The notes beneath the pieces were generated by a model that was given only the letters and a program-made list of their open reading frames with translations, did no database searches and had not been told where the DNA came from. This document shows positions 36,237 through 47,022 of a stretch of 64,000 nucleotides of DNA, one piece after another (positions within the stretch are counted from its first letter, which is position 1; each line of letters starts with the position of its first letter). The translations under genes and the position numbers were made by a program. Source of the DNA: Nostocales cyanobacterium LEGE 12452 (GTDB lineage Bacteria; Cyanobacteriota; Cyanobacteriia; Cyanobacteriales; Nostocaceae); assembly GCA_015206945.1 (NCBI GenBank), contig JADEXV010000005.1:1-64000 (forward strand). Direction: 5' to 3'.

Positions 36237-37424
36237 TTAAATTTTTACGAATAATTTCAGAATGCTGTATAGGTGCAGATAACGCTTAATAGATCGGCAA
36301 GCAGTATTCAGAATAAATCGACTTGTAATATATTTTTAGGAATTTAGCCTGATACAGGTAGGGAAAACACGTATATGTAAGCAATATGAGTAGTACTGAC
36401 TCCAGCAATTGAGTACGAGTACTTGCTCACAGAGAAGATTCGCAAGGAGTTAAGACTATTGCAGTACATTTTGGAACTAAGAGATGGAAAAGTCGCAGAA
36501 ATGTTTAGAGTAACTTGTTTTTCAAACCAAACGCACTTTGTTGATATTAGCGGTCGGCCTATCTGTTTTTTCATAGGGAGACAAAGTAAGTGGGCAAGAA
36601 TAAACAAACTTATATTAAGCAATGTAAATTAATCAAATTGCCTTGTCTTGAGGGCTAAAGCCCTTATCCTTCGGTTTTATTTGTCGCTAATGGGGAAGCC
36701 TCCCAGACCGCACTAAGCCACGACAAATCTTTAATTATTCACACCCACTTACTAATTGTGTTTCGTAAGATGGTATCTTTATTTCTGTCGTTTTATACAA
36801 GTCAACTTAATCTGCGGTCGCCCAGACACCTAGAAAAAGAAGCTTATATTGTAGCTTACTACGGATTATCATTCTTTTATAGCAACAAACTATCTACGTA
36901 ATTCAAGTCTATCAAATCTATAAAATAGCGAGGTTAAAACATACTTGAAAGTAGCCAATAAATTAGTTAAATCATGAACATTTAAAATTCTTTCATGAAA
37001 GAAATATAAATTTATTGCTAAAACGTTTCTAAATAATCATCAGATGGAACCCAAGATGTTTTATTATATGTATGGCTATTAACTAATCTTTAGGTTGTTA
37101 GCACGACCGAAAAACCCTTATATATACGCGATTCAGTTGGAATTAATCGCGGCTTTTTGTGTCCGACAATCAATAAAAAATAATCAATAAAACTTGGATT
37201 TAAGAGTAGATATAAAAATATCATCAAACCTTGATTTAAGGAAGATACAAAATATTTAAATAGCCATCATTTATAAACTTTAAAATGCACAATTTTATTT
37301 CAAAACCAAAAAATAGTGATATGATGAGGAACAATATTTTAAAAACAACAGGTATTTTGGAATTGGAATTATTTGCTCTACTTGATGTCTACTATTTTCC
37401 CTCAATGCCAAGACATCACCGGAG

Positions 37425-37465
37425 GTTGTGAACGAGATGATAGTTCACAACGAGCTGTATAGCTC
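37425..37465. promoter_or_regulatory. Two adjacent inverted repeats upstream of hetR
   Basis: GTTGTGAAC (37425-37433) and GTTCACAAC (37443-37451) form a 9-bp dyad with a 9-base spacer. GAGCT-gtat-AGCTC (37452-37465) follows directly. Either a protein operator or RNA hairpins; no known HetR or NtcA consensus match. Confidence 0.45.
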
Positions 37466-37860
37466 AACCTCTAAATGTGGCTACACCTGGTAAGCGATTT
37501 GTTTTGAGACTATTCCCAATTATTTTTAGTCATTTGTGTACTACAAATAATTTGCCAAAGCGGAAAAAAAGCATCTTTTTCTAGTAACAGATATCCCAGA
37601 TTAACCACGCAAACTAGTTTTACTCTGAGTCGGCATAGTGCCATAATTAGGTGTAAGCAGCTTGACGTTGTTACTCTTGAAAGATGAAAAAACCAGATAA
37701 CTGAAAGCCTTTGGAGATTAATTGCAGCATAGTTGACTGTTGGGAGATAAACCGCTGTTAAGCTGGATTTGGTGGTGTCTCTAATTTTCCGGTTAGATGC
37801 AGAAACAGTTATAGTTACAACTACCGACTCTGCTTTTCTACCAGGAAATATGCGAAAACG

Positions 37861-37905
37861 GTAGTTTGCGCTACCACCGATATCATCGTTATCGCATACT
37901 AATAT
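37861..37905 (+). promoter_or_regulatory. NtcA-like box upstream of hetR
   Basis: GTAGTTTGCGCTAC (37861-37874) fits GTA-N8-TAC and is part of the longer dyad GGTAG..CTACC. TAATAT (37900-37905) lies 25 bases downstream, slightly longer than the usual 20-24. The ATG of hetR is 94 bases after this. Direct NtcA control of hetR is therefore possible, but in Anabaena control is thought to be largely indirect. Confidence 0.5.
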
Positions 37906-37974
37906 AGTTTGAAGTAAAGACAGCCTTCAGCCAGGTGTATACTACCTATTTTCATTCGATTAAAAATTGTGTAA

Positions 37975-38898
<924 letters not shown>

Positions 38899-39173
38899 TA
38901 ACGCAAGGCGGAAGTCAAAAAGCTTAGAAGACAGGCTTTTGAACGATTTGAAAGAGTTGCTTTATTTACGCCATGCTGTACTAGTACAACTAACTGTGCA
39001 AACTGTGCAAAATTCTAAATTCCCAAAGCTGAAAAACTGACGTGAGTTCAACTAAACTCTCTCCAACTCCTCTTTGCGTTGGAGAGAAACATGATAATAT
39101 TTTTCATTTATTTGAATGCTTACCTGGTAAGCGGACACTTTGGGAACAGTGCTAAGTATCGGAATGCCCATAA

Positions 39174-39527
39174 GTGGGAGAAGTGGTACTGAAGTTTTCT
39201 GAGCTAATAGAGCGTTTGACGGAAGTTGCATTAGTGTACAATCCGCCTGAAGGTTCGCATAATATCTTTGTAGTCTGGATAAGACCAGGTGTTGGCATAA
39301 TCGAGAAGGGCAAAACGACGGCTTTTTTGGGCGAGGTGCTGAAACTTCTTCAACCTTTCGATGATGATATAGATACCAAAGTAAGAAATATAGTAACTAT
39401 TATTGCTTCAATTCCAGCTTGTTCAGACTTGGGACTAGTGCGACAAAGCGATCGCTTTATCTACGATCAAACTACCGATAATCTTTTCTTTGACGCAGAT
39501 GGGATTGGTAAAGCCGCACAAGTTTAA
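39174..39527 (+). CDS. Hypothetical protein, possible RTX-type C-terminal fragment
   Basis: 117 residues from GTG; no internal Met. The first ~75 residues resemble a small helical/beta protein with VALVYNPPEGSHNIFVVWIRPGVG. The last 20 (RFIYDQTTDNLFFDADGIGK) strongly resemble the closing segment of hemolysin-type calcium-binding proteins, which read FxYDxxTGxLFFDADG. It could be a fragment left from a larger exported RTX protein, or chance likeness. Start uncertain. Lies 275 bp after hetR. Confidence 0.45.
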   Translation: MGEVVLKFSELIERLTEVALVYNPPEGSHNIFVVWIRPGVGIIEKGKTTAFLGEVLKLLQPFDDDIDTKVRNIVTIIASIPACSDLGLVRQSDRFIYDQTTDNLFFDADGIGKAAQV

Positions 39528-39771
39528 ATCGCCCGGTTCTAGAATCAGGGAATGGTGTCATGCCTAACGAAAGCTATATAGTCAGCAAAGGTAAATTATC
39601 CAGTCAGGTAGAAGCATTGTAAATATATAAGGCTGGGTTTTGCTGTTGCTCAACCCAACCTACAAATTAAAATCGGATGATTTATTTTTTGGTAGTCCCT
39701 GAATCAGGTTGGCGAATAGCCACTCTAAGATTCAACCTGTATTGTCAATCAATTACACAAAGCACTGTAAT

Positions 39772-40443
39772 CTAATTAGTGCCCGGTTGGGTTGGAATAA
39801 CTGGTTGAGTTGGAATAACTGGTTGGGTTGGAACAACCGGTTGGTTTGGAAATGGGGTAGTCTCTAAACTTGGACTTGAACCCGCAGGAATTATCGTTGG
39901 CGGTGTAGACGAAGATGAAGCACCGATAACACTATCATCAGCACTGATACAAGTATCTAGCGCTTGAGTAGGGGGAAAGTCAATTTGACTACGCAAGCCA
40001 ACCACACACTGACCAAAACGCACGGGTAACAAACTACGTCCACAATAATCTAAAACTGTCAGATTAGCTTCTTCCTTAGTACTTAAGCTGACACCAACTA
40101 CACAGGTTGCTAACTCTTCAGGACGCCGGGCTTTGCCACAAGAAGAAAGCGCATCTGTAGCAGCAATTTGGGTTTCCTTATCAATTTTCACCACACAAGC
40201 AGCCAAATCTTTTGGACGCAATGCTGCTGCACAACCTTCTGATGCCGCTTCTGCCTTTACACCCACACTCAGGAGGCGACCCGCACAGACACTATAATCA
40301 TTCCTGTAGGAGGCAGCAACAGCCACATTAGGCAAGATTGTTAAACATCCAGCTATAGCCAAAGCTGGTAATATTAAAATCCTGGAGGTGGAACTGCCTT
40401 GTTTGTTCTTAACTCTGCTAACCACTTTTTTGCTCATTGACAT
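39772..40443 (-). CDS. Exported Cys-repeat protein with Pro/Thr tail
   Basis: 223 residues from ATG 40443, chosen because GGAG lies 7 bases before it; other in-frame ATGs lie at 40449 and 40437. A signal peptide (ILILPALAIAGCLTILPNVAVAA) is followed by about four imperfect ~35-residue repeats, each with a Cys pair such as EGCAAALRPKDLAACVV, SSCGKARRPEELATCVV and DYCGRSLLPVRFGQCVV. The tail is a VPTQPVIPTQPVIPTQ repeat. It should lie in the periplasm. No known function; the repeats suggest a disulfide-stabilised helical array. Confidence 0.8.
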   Translation of the reverse strand: MSMSKKVVSRVKNKQGSSTSRILILPALAIAGCLTILPNVAVAASYRNDYSVCAGRLLSVGVKAEAASEGCAAALRPKDLAACVVKIDKETQIAATDALSSCGKARRPEELATCVVGVSLSTKEEANLTVLDYCGRSLLPVRFGQCVVGLRSQIDFPPTQALDTCISADDSVIGASSSSTPPTIIPAGSSPSLETTPFPNQPVVPTQPVIPTQPVIPTQPGTN

Positions 40444-40904
40444 TGCCATTCTCCAAACACCCAAAGTTATGCTAACTCAAATATCTTAAAAATCCTCTGT
40501 AATTCAAGAATTTCAGAGGTAGTAAAGTATAGACATAATTAATTATGTCGAAAACTGTGTTAATATAGCTGTTTGAAAGATAAGTAGGCAACGTAAAAAG
40601 TATTTCAGAGTAAGAATACTGCGTAAACCAATCTGATGATTGAGTAGCCTACGAAACTAAATAAACACAAAAAACTTATTGGCAGTAGTACGGCGGGGCA
40701 CGTCGGAATTTAGGCTTGGAAGCCAGTGTGTCGGCTCAACCGACTTAAAGCAACTGGTGTAAAGGAGATGCCTCTACATTGGTAAGATACGTCATACCAA
40801 AGTAAGCAACTTCAAAAAACCAAGAATCCGCTGATTTATTATCAGTGGAATGTCAAAATGGAATGTTTGGGTAAAGTTTAAACAGGATTAGATTAAGGAA
40901 ACTC
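40444..40904. other. Divergent spacer upstream of rpsD
   Basis: 461 bp between the exported Cys-repeat protein and rpsD. No coding sequence or clear motif other than the AAGGAAAC ribosome binding site of rpsD. Confidence 0.5.
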
Positions 40905-41513
40905 ATGTCCCGATATAGAGGGCCCCGCCTCAGAATTGTCCGCCGCTTGGGCGACTTACCAGGATTAACTCGTAAAAGTGCCAGACGCGCTTACCCACCT
41001 GGGCAGCACGGCCAGAATCGCAAGAAGCGCTCTGAATATGCTATCCGTCTAGAGGAAAAGCAAAAGCTCCGTTTCAACTACGGTTTGACTGAAAAGCAAT
41101 TGCTACGTTATGTGCGGAAAGCCAGACGTGTTACTGGTTCTACCGGACAAGTGTTGCTGCAATTGCTAGAGATGCGCTTGGATAATACCGTTTTCCGCTT
41201 GGGCATAGCCCCGACTATCCCAGCAGCTCGTCAACTGGTAAATCATGGTCACGTAACTGTTAACGGTCGTGTAGTGAATATTGCCAGCTACCAATGCCGT
41301 CCTGGCGAAGTAATTGCAGTCAGAGATCGGGCACAATCCCGGAAGTTGGTGGAAGCTAACTTGCAATATCCCGGTTTGGCCAACCTGCCCAGTCATTTGG
41401 AATTTGACAAAAATAAGTTGGTTGGTAAAGTCAACAGCGTTATTGAGCGCGAATGGGTGGCACTACAAGTTAATGAACTACTTGTGGTGGAATACTACTC
41501 ACGACAAGCGTAA
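40905..41513 (+). CDS. rpsD: Ribosomal protein S4
   Basis: 202 residues, the usual cyanobacterial S4 length. S4 is a primary 16S rRNA-binding protein that starts 30S assembly. [21 protein letters not shown] at the N-terminus, [12 protein letters not shown] in the middle and the S4 RNA-binding motif [34 protein letters not shown] are all typical. As usual in cyanobacteria it stands apart from the main ribosomal protein operon. Confidence 0.98.
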   Translation: MSRYRGPRLRIVRRLGDLPGLTRKSARRAYPPGQHGQNRKKRSEYAIRLEEKQKLRFNYGLTEKQLLRYVRKARRVTGSTGQVLLQLLEMRLDNTVFRLGIAPTIPAARQLVNHGHVTVNGRVVNIASYQCRPGEVIAVRDRAQSRKLVEANLQYPGLANLPSHLEFDKNKLVGKVNSVIEREWVALQVNELLVVEYYSRQA

Positions 41514-41572
41514 TAGTCATTTGTCCTTAGTCATTTGTCCTTAGTTATTTGCAAGGGACAAATGACCAATTA
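41514..41572. repeat. Heptanucleotide foldback, rpsD-moaA spacer
   Basis: TAGTCATTTGTCCTTAGTCATTTGTCC, TTATTTGCAAGGGACAAATGACCAATTA: repeated GTCATT and GTCCTT units with their complements on the other side of TTTGCAA. Same family as the elements at 53056 and 55235. Sits between convergent genes. Confidence 0.75.
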
Positions 41573-42559
41573 CTAACCACCAATTTGCGACATGGTGCGG
41601 GTATATGCACCTAAAATGCCAGAATCGCGACCTTTAAAGTTAATTTCTGGTTTATTTGCGAGTAAATGTCTTACCTGCTCTTGTAATTGAACGGTGCTGA
41701 CACCAGAACGCAGGGCAGTTTTTAAATCTATTTGACCAGTTTCATTCAATAAACAGGGACGCAGCCAGCCATCGGCACTCAGGCGCATCCGGTTACAACG
41801 ATCGCAAAAACATTCTGACATTTGACTAATAAATCCTAGTGTCCCCTTCGCACCAGGAATTTGAAAGACATCAGCTGGGCCAGCACCACGAACTTGTGAT
41901 TCTGTCAAGCCCCAGCGATCGCGAATACGTTCTCGTAAATCGGCTGAAGATACCCAACCGCGATCGCCAAATAAATGCACATTACCAATGGGCATAAATT
42001 CAATAAATCGAACGTGCCACTGTTTATCAATTGTCAGGGCGGCTAAATCTAGAACTTCGTGGTCATTAACGCCAGGAATCACCACCACATTCAGCTTCAG
42101 GGGGTCGAATCCGACCTGATGGGCAGCTTGAATTCCCTGCCAAACTTGTTGCCAACGAGAACGCCCCTGATTACCAATAATTTGGTCAAAAATATCGGGA
42201 TCGAGAGAGTCTAGACTAATATTAATTCGTCGCAGACCAGCATTGTAGAGGTTTTGCGCCATCGGAGCCAGCAAAAAACCGTTGGTGGTCATTGAGAGGT
42301 CTTGAGTTTGGGGTAAAGTTGCGATCGCACCGACTAAATCCACCACACGCGGACGCAACAAGGGTTCCCCCCCAGTCAAACGAAATCGGGTAAAGCCTAC
42401 TGGAATAAATACTTCTTGAATTAAGGTGAGTAGTTCTTCATCAGTCAATAACTGTTGCTTGAGAATATAATCCAGTTCTACTCCCTCTGGCATACAGTAC
42501 TGACAACGAAAATTGCAGCGATCGATTAAGCTAATGCGGAGGTAGTCTACCTGGTTCAT
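41573..42559 (-). CDS. moaA: MoaA, GTP 3',8-cyclase
   Basis: 328 residues. A radical-SAM enzyme that starts molybdenum cofactor synthesis from GTP. The N-terminal SAM cluster motif [12 protein letters not shown] (CxxxCxxC) and the C-terminal second cluster [20 protein letters not shown] are intact, and the protein ends in the Gly-Gly of mature MoaA (MSQIGG). ATG start at the [11 protein letters not shown] opening. Needed for nitrate reductase, among other molybdoenzymes. Confidence 0.98.
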   Translation of the reverse strand: MNQVDYLRISLIDRCNFRCQYCMPEGVELDYILKQQLLTDEELLTLIQEVFIPVGFTRFRLTGGEPLLRPRVVDLVGAIATLPQTQDLSMTTNGFLLAPMAQNLYNAGLRRINISLDSLDPDIFDQIIGNQGRSRWQQVWQGIQAAHQVGFDPLKLNVVVIPGVNDHEVLDLAALTIDKQWHVRFIEFMPIGNVHLFGDRGWVSSADLRERIRDRWGLTESQVRGAGPADVFQIPGAKGTLGFISQMSECFCDRCNRMRLSADGWLRPCLLNETGQIDLKTALRSGVSTVQLQEQVRHLLANKPEINFKGRDSGILGAYTRTMSQIGG

Positions 42560-42721
42560 CGTTTTATTTTTATTCTCTCTGATTAATTAAAGACTTTACA
42601 AAAGTGGTTTATCCCTTCCTACTATATTTGTTGTAATTCAAAATACCTTACTCCCCCTTAAGTATGAGTCCACAGATTGTGGCATAATAAGCCGATCGCA
42701 TCCACTAGTTAGTCATCAATC

Positions 42722-43753
42722 GTGCAAGATACCGACTCCATCAACGACCTTGCTGCTGCTTTACTACAGCCAGCCGATATCAGTTTTGAACTGCCCGATC
42801 CAGAAGATGAACAGATTCTAGAGTCAGATTTTCAACAGCAGCTAGAAATAGCTTGGCAGGTATGCGATCGCTTTGATTTGCAAACTGAAATCTGGCGGGG
42901 GCGAATTTTACGAGCGATCCGCGACAGAGAAAAAGTGGGTGGTGACGGCCGCGGTACTGGCTTTCTCCGATGGCTAAAAGAGCGGGAAATCAGCAAAAGT
43001 CAAGCATACTCCTGGATTCAACTGGCGAATAGTGCCGATACTCTGATTGAAGACGGTAAACTTGACCCCGGATCTGTGAACAACTTCAGTAAACGGGCAT
43101 TTGTCGAAACCTCCAAAGCAGTTCCAGAAGTGCAACAGATGGTGAGTGAAGCCGCCCAAAAAGGCGATCGCATCACTAGGCGAGAAGTGCGTCAACTCAG
43201 CGATGAATGGACAGCCATGTCCTCAGATTTATTACCCGAATCAGTCAAAGAAAAAGCAGCAGATAACACCCTTCCCCCGCGCTACATCGCCCCACTGGTG
43301 AAGGAAATGGAAAAACTGCCAGAATCGCATCAAAAGTTTATCCAAAAGGAAATAGCTGCCAATCCTGATGTGGATACTCTGAAACAGGTAACTACCGAAG
43401 CGCGTAACTTGGCGAAATATCTCAAAGGGGCGGCTCAAGTTCAGGCACTAACGCAGGAAAATATTGATATTGAAACAGCCTTAGAAGAAGCTCAAAGAGT
43501 CGGCTGTTTGAGCATTGCTGCTGATTTAGTAAATCAAGCATCGCAAATTGAACAAACGATCGCTAAATTGTACATGACTTGGAAACGGATCGGTAATTTA
43601 GCAGATCGATTATATGTAGATACTGGCGCAAGTACACCCAACTTGCGATCGCTCCTCACTTGCTTAGAACCTCTGGGAGGTGAAATCATGGAATTGCAAC
43701 TTAGTGGTGCGACTGAACACACTGTTCGTTTGCAAATTCAGGAGACGAGTTAG
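42722..43753 (+). CDS. Conserved cyanobacterial protein of unknown function
   Basis: 343 residues from GTG. Soluble, acidic at the N-terminus. The stretch around residues 60-110 (GFLRWLKEREISKSQAYSWIQLA) resembles a helix-turn-helix/ParB-like DNA-recognition region that occurs in plasmid replication helpers. The remainder is helical, with YMTWKRIGNLADRLYVDT near 290 and LRSLLTCLEPLGGEIMELQ near the end. I cannot name a family. Divergent from moaA by 162 bp. GCGATCGC sites occur inside it. Confidence 0.7.
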   Translation: MQDTDSINDLAAALLQPADISFELPDPEDEQILESDFQQQLEIAWQVCDRFDLQTEIWRGRILRAIRDREKVGGDGRGTGFLRWLKEREISKSQAYSWIQLANSADTLIEDGKLDPGSVNNFSKRAFVETSKAVPEVQQMVSEAAQKGDRITRREVRQLSDEWTAMSSDLLPESVKEKAADNTLPPRYIAPLVKEMEKLPESHQKFIQKEIAANPDVDTLKQVTTEARNLAKYLKGAAQVQALTQENIDIETALEEAQRVGCLSIAADLVNQASQIEQTIAKLYMTWKRIGNLADRLYVDTGASTPNLRSLLTCLEPLGGEIMELQLSGATEHTVRLQIQETS

Positions 43754-43809
43754 GAAGTAGGCGATCGCACTTGGCCGCGAAGTTACGAAATATCGCCATA
43801 TCTCAAATT

Positions 43810-45939
43810 TTAATGAGCAGGGCAAGATGGAGCGGTGAGCGAGGAGTTATGGGGCGTTGTCGTGGGTACTTGAGCAACCAGAACTACGTTCCCATTGGCA
43901 TCTATAATCCAGCCTTGGGCTTCTACAATTTGAGTAGGTTCATTGACAAAATTAACTTTTTGTGATTTTCCTTCTGTGTATCCCTGCGCCTGAACAACAG
44001 CTATTTTCTGAATACCGCCAGCACGATTCTGACTCTCTGGAGTGAGCGCGATCCAATCTGCCAGCACTGCATCATCAGCTATCAATGGCTCCGTGGGATC
44101 GGCTACTAGTCCTCCACGTCCAGTTGTAATAAATGAATTTCTTGCTATTTTTCCACCAGAACTACAACTAGCAGCAATTTGCTGCGAAGCATCAACCAGA
44201 TTTACGGGTAGTTCTACTAATCCTTTACTGGGGTCAGCATCCGGTGAATTGATTTGTACAGTGCCATTTAATGAAGGATTTTGCTGAGAAAATGCGGTGA
44301 TGTCACTTGTTGGCAGGTTATTCGGGTCGATTTCCTTTGGATCAAGTCTCTGTACGTCTGCACGGGTGGGGGGTACAAAACCAAAGATGTTTTTAACAGT
44401 GATTGTGATTTTACCACCAGAGCCAGAGACGGCGTTGGCGGTGATATCGTTATTTCCCAAGGGGTTGGCGACAAGGAAGCCATTTGGTGCATTGATGGTG
44501 ATATTACCACCATCTCCATTACCCTTGGCGTTAGTGGTTATCTTACTTTCGCGCCGCATCAGTAATAAGTCCCGCAGATGTAGCAAAATATTACCGCCCC
44601 GACCTAATTCACTACTAGATGTGAGACTTCCTTGATTGTCCAGAAGTATGGAGTCAGCATTTACATTTAGATCGCCTGCTTCTCCTGTAGCTGGTAAGAA
44701 TTTCAACGAGCCTTCAATCAACTCGAACTTTCCATTGGAATCTGTTATTACCTGTGCCCCATCTTGGATAATTAATTTTCCAGTGTTGAGCGTCATTTCA
44801 CCAGCCTTTCCGCCTGCCCCAGTTGAAGTAGATAATATACTAGGTCGATCCAAATCAGGAGAGGAAAAGCTACCACCAATCACCTCTACTGACTCAGAGG
44901 CGTTCACAGTCAAATTTCCTCCATTACCCTCGCCTATAGTAACAGTGGATACTTGTGTGCCATCCCGAATGATTAATTTTCTGGCAGTAATCGTTAAGTC
45001 TCCACCATCTCCCACACCCATAGTTTGGCTTCTCAAGCGCACACGAGGGCCAATCAGTTCCACAGAGTCACCTTGCACCTGAATACTTCCGCCGCTATCT
45101 TTGCTACTACCGTCTACAATAGACCCAATTTCTGAACCACTAAGATTTCGCTCTATTAGTTGAATATTCCGAAAATTCTGGACATTTTCATATCCCAAGA
45201 CCCAACCTTGGTTAGTTGGGTCTAGTTTGACTAAGCTATTGCCAGCAACACTTCCTAGCTCAATTCTTCCCGATGGTGCTGTTAAATTTCCACCCTCCAG
45301 CGTTATATCACCGCCTACAAGTGCCAAGGTTCTATCTGGCAGCACCTGTAAACCAACGGATTCATTAAAGACGGTAGTTACACCATTTGGTCTTGCTTGA
45401 GATTGATTACGGATAGGAGCCGCAGTGGTTCCGAATTGTAGGCCAATAGGTACAGTTAGTGTGAGCAGGGGTGTGCTTAGGGGGTCTGTGGCACTAAACT
45501 TAGTACCATCAGCAAAGTTCAAACTACTTGCGGTACTAGCTACAAACGAACCACCGATATTTAAGGAAGCATTGGGGCCAAAAATAATCCCGTTGGGATT
45601 AATCAGAAATAGGTTAGCTGTGCCTGCTTGTAGGATGCCATCAATATTAGAAATAGACTTACCTGTTACCCGGCTAATAATATTTTGAATACCCGTAGGA
45701 TTTTGAAAGTCAGCCGTAATCCCTGTCGGTATAGAAAATTGCTCAAAACTATGGAATAGATTGTTTCCTGCTCTAGTTCCACCTTGAATAATTGTGATAT
45801 TACCCTGTGGTGTTACCTGAGAATTAGTAGGTAGAGTACCATCCTGGATAATTTGGGCAATAGCACAGTTTTCGCAGACAGCTATTGCACTATATACTGC
45901 AAATCCCAGACTTTTAAACCAGACCCACAGATTATTCAT
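43810..45939 (-). CDS. TpsA-like secreted filamentous haemagglutinin-type protein (second module)
   Basis: 709 residues. A signal-peptide-like start (WVWFKSLGFAVYSAIAVCENC) is followed by the TPS/FHA N-terminal domain (about 30-170) with FHSFEQFSIPTGITADFQN and the hallmark NPNGIIFGPNASLNIGGSF. A long region rich in Gly, Asn and Ser (DGGDLTITARKLIIRDGTQV; AGEMTLNTGKLIIQDGAQV) predicts a right-handed beta-helix. Near the C-terminus are paired Cys residues (AASCSSGG and APSCPAH). Two-partner secretion exports such proteins through a TpsB pore, absent here. Paralogue of 47023-49485. Confidence 0.9.
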   Translation of the reverse strand: MNNLWVWFKSLGFAVYSAIAVCENCAIAQIIQDGTLPTNSQVTPQGNITIIQGGTRAGNNLFHSFEQFSIPTGITADFQNPTGIQNIISRVTGKSISNIDGILQAGTANLFLINPNGIIFGPNASLNIGGSFVASTASSLNFADGTKFSATDPLSTPLLTLTVPIGLQFGTTAAPIRNQSQARPNGVTTVFNESVGLQVLPDRTLALVGGDITLEGGNLTAPSGRIELGSVAGNSLVKLDPTNQGWVLGYENVQNFRNIQLIERNLSGSEIGSIVDGSSKDSGGSIQVQGDSVELIGPRVRLRSQTMGVGDGGDLTITARKLIIRDGTQVSTVTIGEGNGGNLTVNASESVEVIGGSFSSPDLDRPSILSTSTGAGGKAGEMTLNTGKLIIQDGAQVITDSNGKFELIEGSLKFLPATGEAGDLNVNADSILLDNQGSLTSSSELGRGGNILLHLRDLLLMRRESKITTNAKGNGDGGNITINAPNGFLVANPLGNNDITANAVSGSGGKITITVKNIFGFVPPTRADVQRLDPKEIDPNNLPTSDITAFSQQNPSLNGTVQINSPDADPSKGLVELPVNLVDASQQIAASCSSGGKIARNSFITTGRGGLVADPTEPLIADDAVLADWIALTPESQNRAGGIQKIAVVQAQGYTEGKSQKVNFVNEPTQIVEAQGWIIDANGNVVLVAQVPTTTPHNSSLTAPSCPAH

Positions 45940-46231
45940 ACTTGATATTATACCGCTCTAAAAAAGCATTAATTGCTGAACAATAGTGACACTAAACCTG
46001 TATTAACGTAAGTTCCATAACTTTAACCTACATCGGAATAAAATCGGTAATTTGGGTTTCGCTTTTTACCAAACCTTATAGCGTTTATCATTTGAATAAA
46101 AATATTTGGCGAAGCACAACAGTTTTGTGCTTCTCCTAAAATAACTGCATTTTACACAATTACAAATTGCGATCTTACCTTTCCTTTATTCTCAATAAAT
46201 TGAGATGATAGCAATTAATTTGAGAATACTG
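45940..46231. other. Spacer between small Cys-tail gene and TpsA gene
   Basis: 292 bp; no coding sequence. No clear terminator, so the two minus-strand genes could be co-transcribed. Confidence 0.4.
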
Positions 46232-46510
46232 TTAAGGCTTAGTACATACATAATCACCGTTATACCAACCACAAGTCTTTAGCTCCTTATTACTAGGTAA
46301 AATTCCTTCGGCAACATCCTGAACCTCTTTCTTTTCAGTAACATCATTCAATTCAGTTTGATTAATGTCTGTACTACTTTGGAAGCCCTGAGAATTATCT
46401 CCTGATACGCCATCATTTTGACTTGTACCCCTAGCTTCAGTGTTATTCAAGCCCTGACTATTTTTCTTTTGAATATCCCCTGTTAGCTGTTGTGTGTTTT
46501 GAGAATTCAT
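46232..46510 (-). CDS. Small protein with Cys-bearing C-terminal tail (second module)
   Basis: 92 residues from ATG 46510, chosen because AAGGAGAG lies upstream; an upstream extension to 46600 is not supported. The body is polar, Asn/Gln/Ser-rich and probably disordered (NSQNTQQLTGDIQKKNSQGL). An acidic segment EKKEVQDVAEG precedes the tail KTCGWYNGDYVCTKP, with two Cys nine residues apart. No signal peptide. The leader-plus-Cys-tail layout recalls a RiPP precursor, but no modifying enzyme is nearby. It precedes a TpsA gene. No family recognised. Confidence 0.7.
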   Translation of the reverse strand: MNSQNTQQLTGDIQKKNSQGLNNTEARGTSQNDGVSGDNSQGFQSSTDINQTELNDVTEKKEVQDVAEGILPSNKELKTCGWYNGDYVCTKP

Positions 46511-47022
46511 GATTTTTACTCTCCTTATAGACTGGTAGATATGTGAACTTATCTTGTAATGTACTAAATTAATATGAGTTTGATTAGTACAGTTTGGCAA
46601 TGAATGAATTAAGAATACAGAGTCTAGAATGGCACGAAAGCATTAGGTTTTTAACGCTCTTGTAAACTCCCATAATTATGAATTCAACTTGGCTAGTAAT
46701 AATTACGCATTGCTTAACAAAACTTCATATATTTCTGCCGGATTTCATTAAAGCATTGATAAATCTGGCTACTGACTGTTGCTCGCTTAAGACGATTGAA
46801 TAATTGATACCTCCTCAACTCTCACACTCTGCTTAGGGTTTAGATCATCTCACAGGCTTTATTAAGGCGATCGCTTGCATAAAGTTCATTGTGAATCAGC
46901 GATCGCACTCACACCTATTTCAGTAAAAAAAGCGATCGCTACATATAAAGTTCATTGCAAAGAGGCGATGTCTACGATGGGATACGCCAACGCACCAATA
47001 AAAGTTATGAGAATCTCAAATT
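46511..47022. other. Spacer rich in GCGATCGC octamers
   Basis: 512 bp between the TpsA gene (47023-49485) and the small Cys-tail gene. GCGATCGC occurs at 46867, 46899 and 46932; the motif CATAAAGTTCATTG is present twice (near 46879 and 46944, the second as TATAAAGTTCATTG). No gene. Confidence 0.6.

Noticed and set aside
36344-36632. Small frames on both strands at about 36.3-36.6 kb
   Set aside because: The plus frame begins well (IRKELRLLQYILELRDGK) but then loses protein-like character and lacks a good start; noted only as a possible remnant.
44042-45688. Several plus-strand frames across the first TpsA gene
   Set aside because: Antisense shadows of a Gly/Asn/Ser-rich beta-helix gene, which lacks minus-frame stops on the other strand by composition.
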